Shown: piece after piece, positions 6,718-8,387 of the stretch
Position numbering within the stretch: position 1 is the stretch's first letter
Layout: the number at the start of each line of letters is the position of its first letter
Assembly: GCA_019421975.1 (NCBI GenBank)
Contig: JAHZEE010000067.1
Span: 1-8,387, forward strand
Origin: Clostridiales bacterium
GTDB lineage: Bacteria > Bacillota > Clostridia > Oscillospirales > Oscillospiraceae
DNA length: 8,387 nucleotides
Direction: 5' to 3'
Notes under the pieces: model-generated
What the model saw: only the letters and a program-made list of their open reading frames with translations
Databases searched by the model: none
Told to the model about the DNA's origin: nothing
Program-made: the position numbers and the translations under genes

Positions 6718-7132
6718 AGAAGCACTCAAGGCCCTCATCTGCGAGGTGCTGCAGGAAAAAATGGGCGCCGCCCACGGCGTGCGCAAGGCGGCGCTGCCGC
6801 AGATCGTCGTCGGCCCGCAGGATCGGCTGGAGACAGGCAGCGCATCCGACCAGGTCTATACCCACGACCTGTTCTCTCTGGAGCAGAGCCCGCGCCTGGG
6901 CGCGGGCATCATGGAGATGCGCGAGACCACCTTCCCCTGGACGCTCCACTATGACGAGATCGACTATGTGATCGAGGGCGAGCTGTCCATTCTCATCGAT
7001 GGACAGACCATAACGGCCGGTCCCGGTGAAATCATTCTGATTCCGAAAGACAGCTCGATTTCCTTCTCGGTGGCCAATTTCGCGCGGTTTCTCTATGTCA
7101 CCTATCCCGCCGACTGGCAGCAGCAGGCGTGA
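6710..7132 (+). CDS. eutQ: EutQ-family cupin, short form (possible acetate kinase)
   Basis: EutQ is a cupin protein of Eut loci. In Salmonella it has acetate kinase activity, which would turn PduL-made acetyl phosphate into acetate and ATP. The 140 residues carry the cupin barrel with FPWTLHYDEIDYVIEGELSI (75-94), the Gly-rich turn TAGPGEIILIPKDSSISF (102-119) and the ending RFLYVTYPADWQ (126-137). This matches the C-terminal part of enterobacterial EutQ almost motif for motif. Compared with that ~230-residue protein, about 90 N-terminal residues are missing, including its ITP-x-AR module. The short form starts instead at the helix MDREALKALICEVLQEKM, very similar to the N-terminus of EutC and probably a cargo-targeting helix. 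AAGGA at 6700-6704, 5 bases before the ATG, supports this start, and the gene overlaps eutH by 8 bases. It is the last operon gene in the window. Kinase activity is inferred, not shown. Confidence 0.92.
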   Translation: MDREALKALICEVLQEKMGAAHGVRKAALPQIVVGPQDRLETGSASDQVYTHDLFSLEQSPRLGAGIMEMRETTFPWTLHYDEIDYVIEGELSILIDGQTITAGPGEIILIPKDSSISFSVANFARFLYVTYPADWQQQA

Positions 7133-7141
7133 GGCGGCATT

Positions 7142-7264
7142 CCACCTCTCCGTCATGGCTGCCGCCATGCCACCTCCCCTCCAGGGGAGGCTATATGGAC
7201 TGCACAGCACCAAAAAAAGGCTCCCCTCGAGGGGAGCTGGCGGCGGAGCCGACTGAGAGGTGTC
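7142..7264. repeat. Hairpin-rich 123-base repeat element, copy 1
   Basis: This is the first of two direct copies. The ends form an imperfect inverted repeat: CACCTCTCcGTC at 7143-7154 pairs with GACtGAGAGGTG at 7251-7262, 11 of 12 positions. Inside lie four hairpins in series: CATGGC/GCCATG at 7154-7169, CCTCCCCT/AGGGGAGG at 7173-7190, the perfect palindrome GCTCCCCTCGAGGGGAGC at 7220-7237, and CGGC-GGA-GCCG at 7241-7251. A run of seven A (7212-7218) precedes the third. There is no coding capacity. The build (terminal inverted repeats, small size, strong structure) fits a miniature inverted-repeat element or a REP/BIME-like repeat. No target-site duplication is clear. Confidence 0.85.
7212..7238 (-). 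terminator. Intrinsic terminator in repeat copy 1
   Basis: Read on the minus strand, the palindrome at 7220-7237 is followed by CC and then seven T (complement of A at 7212-7218). That is a textbook rho-independent terminator. It would stop leftward transcription that passes the first terminator, before it runs antisense into eutQ. Confidence 0.65.
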
Positions 7265-7287
7265 TGTTGTAGGATGGCGCAACGGAG

Positions 7288-7410
7288 CCACCTCTCCGTC
7301 ATGGCTACCGCCATGCCACCTCCCCTCCAGGGGAGGCTATGCGGACTGCACAGCACCAAAAAAAGGCTCCCCTTGAGGGGAGCTGGCCGCGAAGCGGACT
7401 GAGAGGTGTC
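7288..7410. repeat. Hairpin-rich 123-base repeat element, copy 2
   Basis: This is a direct copy of 7142-7264, offset by exactly 146 bases. It has the same length and seven substitutions, or about 94% identity counted by eye. All four hairpins are kept: 7300-7315, 7319-7336, 7366-7383 and CCGC-GAA-GCGG at 7387-7397. The last hairpin differs from copy 1 by a compensatory pair change. The right end reaches into the stop codon of the neighbouring minus-strand regulator. A 23-base spacer (7265-7287) with no recognisable feature separates the copies. Confidence 0.85.
7358..7384 (-). terminator. Intrinsic terminator in repeat copy 2, serving the adjacent regulator
   Basis: On the minus strand the stem GCTCCCC/GGGGAGC (7366-7383) is followed by CC and seven T (A at 7358-7364). 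It begins about 25 bases after the stop codon of the Xre gene at 7409-7657, so it is well placed as that gene's terminator, provided by the repeat element. Confidence 0.75.
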
Positions 7411-7657
7411 AACGCTTCTGTTTCTCAAGCTCTTGCTCAATGGCAATCACAATCGTGCTCATAGAGGTACCCAGCGCATTACTGATTCGATATAAGGTTT
7501 CCAAGGTGGGCTTTCGTTCCCCACGCTCGATGGCACTCAAATGGGTACGGCCAATATCAGAAAGTCCACTCAAAACCTCCTGCGTAAGACCCTTTTCCAT
7601 TCTAAATCGGGCAATAACATTTCCGACAACCACAGGATTCAATTGCTGCATACTCAT
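7409..7657 (-). CDS. Small Xre-family helix-turn-helix regulator
   Basis: This 82-residue DNA-binding protein is essentially a single Xre/Cro-type helix-turn-helix domain. Helix 1 is around VVVGNVIARFRMEKG (9-23), helix 2 LTQEVLSGLSDI (24-35), and the recognition helix with the family-typical S-A-I-E-R-G-E-R-K-P-T is at 37-51. Helices 4-5 (LETLYRISNALGTSMSTIV) follow, then a short charged tail ending EQELEKQKR. The frame is open further upstream, but the ATG at 7657 follows AGGGG (minus strand, 7667-7671) at a good distance, and the domain begins there. An in-frame ATG two codons later is also possible. The last two bases of the TGA stop come from the repeat element, so the original C-terminus may have been different. 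The target and role are unknown. It converges on the eut operon but nothing ties it to ethanolamine; Gram-positive eut operons are usually controlled by EutVW. Confidence 0.85.
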   Translation of the reverse strand: MSMQQLNPVVVGNVIARFRMEKGLTQEVLSGLSDIGRTHLSAIERGERKPTLETLYRISNALGTSMSTIVIAIEQELEKQKR

Positions 7658-7681
7658 AATCACGCACCCCTGCTTGAGTGT

Positions 7682-7687
7682 ATTATA
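7682..7687 (-). promoter_or_regulatory. -10 box for the Xre gene at 7409-7657
   Basis: A perfect TATAAT on the minus strand lies 25 bases upstream of the ATG at 7657. No good -35 element is found at 16-18 bases spacing, so the promoter may be weak or need an activator. Confidence 0.5.
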
Positions 7688-7759
7688 AGGATTTCCAAGC
7701 ATCGAACACATATGTAGACAAAAGAGCACATTTGTGTTAGTTTTTAGTAGAAATAGCAG

Positions 7760-7800
7760 AAAAGGCACCTGGAATCCAGGTGCCCTTTTGTTGTTTTTAT
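7760..7800. terminator. Probable bidirectional terminator
   Basis: A 9-bp stem GGCACCTGG/CCAGGTGCC at 7764-7784 with a 3-base loop is followed on the plus strand by TTTTGTTGTTTTTAT. On the minus strand it is followed by TTTT (complement of 7760-7763). It lies just after the stop of the 104-residue regulator (7797) and would end that minus-strand transcript. The better T-tract faces the plus strand, so it may also stop readthrough from the eut operon. Confidence 0.75.
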
Positions 7801-8111
7801 TTATTTTTGTGTTGATAAATTATAAACTCCACAAATTTTTGTAGCGTTTTCATTTCACTGCCAGGAAAATCTTTTGGCAAAATCAAAACATTACTTCGGT
7901 CTAAAACAATCTCTTGATTGGTTGCTCCAAGTAAATAATCCAAAGAAATGTTAAAGTACTGTGCGATCTTTACTTTTGTACTATCATCTGGTTCATTCAC
8001 TTCGCGCTCATAGGACGAGATTGTACTGGTAGACAGGCCAAAGATCTCTGCAAACTCTTGTTGACTAAGGCCTCTATCTTTCCGCAACTCCGCCAGTCTT
8101 TCCCCTATCAT
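7797..8111 (-). CDS. Phage-repressor-like Xre transcriptional regulator
   Basis: This 104-residue regulator has an N-terminal Xre helix-turn-helix: MIGERLAELRKDRG (1-14), helix 2 LSQQEFAEIFGL (15-26), recognition helix STSTISSYEREVNEPD (27-42), then VKIAQYFNISLDYLLGATN (47-65). The ISLDYLLG ending is typical of repressors from prophages and integrative elements. The remaining ~40 residues show no S24 peptidase site and probably serve for dimerisation, with a helical segment EMKTLQKFVEFIIYQ at the end. The ATG at 8109-8111 is preceded by a weak ribosome site (GGTGA on the minus strand). An extended -10 lies 33 bases upstream inside an inverted repeat, suggesting autorepression. Codon use is AT-rich, unlike the eut genes, consistent with horizontal origin. 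Its target is probably the divergent control region to its right. Confidence 0.88.
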   Translation of the reverse strand: MIGERLAELRKDRGLSQQEFAEIFGLSTSTISSYEREVNEPDDSTKVKIAQYFNISLDYLLGATNQEIVLDRSNVLILPKDFPGSEMKTLQKFVEFIIYQHKNK

Positions 8112-8134
8112 ACTTGTTCACCAACTTTATTGTA

Positions 8135-8154
8135 CTTGGCTAAAGTATACCAAG
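8135..8154 (-). promoter_or_regulatory. Extended -10 promoter overlapped by inverted repeat CTTGG-N10-CCAAG
   Basis: On the minus strand TGGTATACT forms an extended -10 (TATACT at 8144-8149), 33 bases before the ATG at 8111. A TTGTTC lies upstream, but 15 bases away, so the -35 is poor. The inverted repeat CTTGG (8135-8139) and CCAAG (8150-8154) straddles the -10, the expected position for an autoregulatory Xre operator. Confidence 0.5.
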
Positions 8155-8181
8155 CATATAGGATGAACAATTATTTTTCGT

Positions 8182-8231
8182 ATGATTCATCTAAATTATT
8201 GAAAGAATCATGTTAAATTTACATGATTCAT
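8182..8231. promoter_or_regulatory. Cluster of ATGATTC-type sites, candidate operators
   Basis: ATGATTCAT occurs at 8182-8190 and again at 8223-8231. It is itself a 9-base palindrome around its central T. A perfect inverted repeat GAATCATGT-N7-ACATGATTC occupies 8205-8229. A fourth, partial match ACATGATT lies at 8377-8384. Three to four spaced copies beside a divergently oriented Xre gene resemble the operator arrays of phage-like switch regions. Which protein binds them is not known. Confidence 0.5.
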
Positions 8232-8241
8232 GTTTTATAAT
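8213..8241 (+). promoter_or_regulatory. Plus-strand promoter candidate facing out of the window
   Basis: A perfect TATAAT at 8236-8241 has TTAAAT 17 bases upstream (8213-8218), a weak -35. Its spacer contains one arm of the inverted repeat 8205-8229, so a bound repressor would block it. A second TATAAT lies at 8258-8263 without a good -35. A transcript would start near 8248 and run through the hairpin region to the right edge. Confidence 0.45.
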
Positions 8242-8284
8242 GACTACAACATAATATTATAATTGGGAGAAACAAGAACAACAC

Positions 8285-8370
8285 GGCAGCTATGGGGAGG
8301 TAGGAACTCCCCATAGCCTGCGCAGGCGGAGTTGGCGCCTAAAAATGAGATTCGATCTCAAGCCTGAGGC
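8285..8370. other. Hairpin-dense, GC-rich noncoding segment
   Basis: Within 86 bases there are at least four stems: an 11-bp perfect hairpin GCTATGGGGAG/CTCCCCATAGC (8289-8317, 7-base loop), the 12-base palindrome GCCTGCGCAGGC (8316-8327), which competes with AGGCG/CGCCT (8324-8340), a 6-bp hairpin TGAGAT-TCG-ATCTCA (8346-8360), and GCC-TGA-GGC (8362-8370). It follows an AT-rich stretch with TATAAT boxes. It could be a structured leader, a small RNA, or the structured end or origin of a mobile element. The strand is uncertain and no known RNA family is recognised. No gene of credible length is visible in 8112-8387. Confidence 0.45.
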
Positions 8371-8387
8371 CATTATACATGATTTGC

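Noticed and set aside
5296..6786. A 496-codon minus-strand open frame opposite eutN and eutH.
   Set aside because: The translation is dominated by His, Asp, Gln and Gly, as expected from antisense to hydrophobic codons of a membrane protein. It has no start signal and no domain.
7173..7200. The first G/C-rich hairpin in the repeat as a terminator for the eut operon.
   Set aside because: On the plus strand it is followed by CTATATGG, with no T-tract. The element's terminators face the minus strand.
7142..7410. A CRISPR array, because of two direct repeats with a 23-base spacer.
   Set aside because: The repeat unit is 123 bases, far too long, there are only two copies, and no cas genes are present.
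7409..7768. A longer start for the first Xre regulator, giving 119 residues.
   Set aside because: The extra N-terminus lies upstream of the TATAAT at 7682-7687, has no domain match, and a good ribosome site precedes the ATG at 7657.
8346..8360. A tRNA T-arm-like stretch with TTCGATC.
   Set aside because: The stem leaves a loop of 3 to 5 bases rather than 7, and no acceptor, D or anticodon arms fit around it.
8289..8370. A retron ncRNA or integron attC site.
   Set aside because: There are hairpins, but no reverse transcriptase or integrase is visible, and neither the a1/a2 repeats of retrons nor paired attC core sites can be identified.
8372..8377. TATAAT on the minus strand as a promoter reading leftward through the hairpins.
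   Set aside because: The -35 position is outside the window and no gene follows before the 104-residue regulator, which has its own promoter candidate.
8345..8387. An ATG opening a frame (MRFDLKPEAIIHDL) that runs off the right edge.
   Set aside because: Only 14 codons are visible, the nearest purine-rich site (GGCGGAG, 8325-8331) is 13 bases away and sits in a stem, and the start overlaps a hairpin. It cannot be supported without more sequence.

Overview
The window is the 3' half of an ethanolamine-utilization (eut) bacterial-microcompartment operon, followed by a short accessory-looking region. Gene content and order (eutB-C-L-E-M-T-pduL-unknown-N-H-Q), a cobalamin adenosyltransferase without the enterobacterial Cys motif, PduL as the phosphotransacylase, strong AGGAGG ribosome sites and Xre regulators all point to a Gram-positive anaerobe of the Clostridia with a GC-rich chromosome, plausibly a gut species. 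The species cannot be named from the sequence.

Bases 1-7132 hold eleven plus-strand genes packed head to tail, with gaps of 15 bases or less or with 4-8 base overlaps. They are the C-terminus of EutB, EutC, the shell protein EutL, acylating aldehyde dehydrogenase EutE, the shell protein EutM, the EutT-type adenosyltransferase, the PduL phosphotransacylase, a 159-residue protein of unknown function, the pentameric vertex protein EutN, the ethanolamine permease EutH and the cupin EutQ. Together they describe one pathway. EutH brings in ethanolamine, EutT supplies adenosylcobalamin, EutBC makes ammonia and acetaldehyde inside the shell (EutL, EutM, EutN), EutE makes acetyl-CoA, PduL makes acetyl phosphate and EutQ may convert that to acetate. 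Four proteins begin with, and EutE ends with, a short amphipathic helix that looks like a cargo-encapsulation peptide.

Bases 7142-7410 contain two 123-base direct copies of a hairpin-rich element separated by 23 bases. All seven differences between the copies preserve the predicted fold, and one pair of them is a compensatory base-pair swap. Each copy carries an intrinsic terminator facing the minus strand, and the right end of the second copy supplies the last two bases of the stop codon of the neighbouring gene.

Bases 7409-8111 encode two small minus-strand Xre-family regulators with lower GC than the eut genes, separated by a probable terminator. The last 276 bases have no convincing gene. 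They contain a probable autoregulatory operator for the second regulator, an AT-rich segment with ATGATTC-type inverted repeats over a plus-strand promoter-like sequence, and a GC-rich run of hairpins reaching the window edge. This right end looks like the control region of a mobile or phage-like element whose remaining genes lie outside the window.
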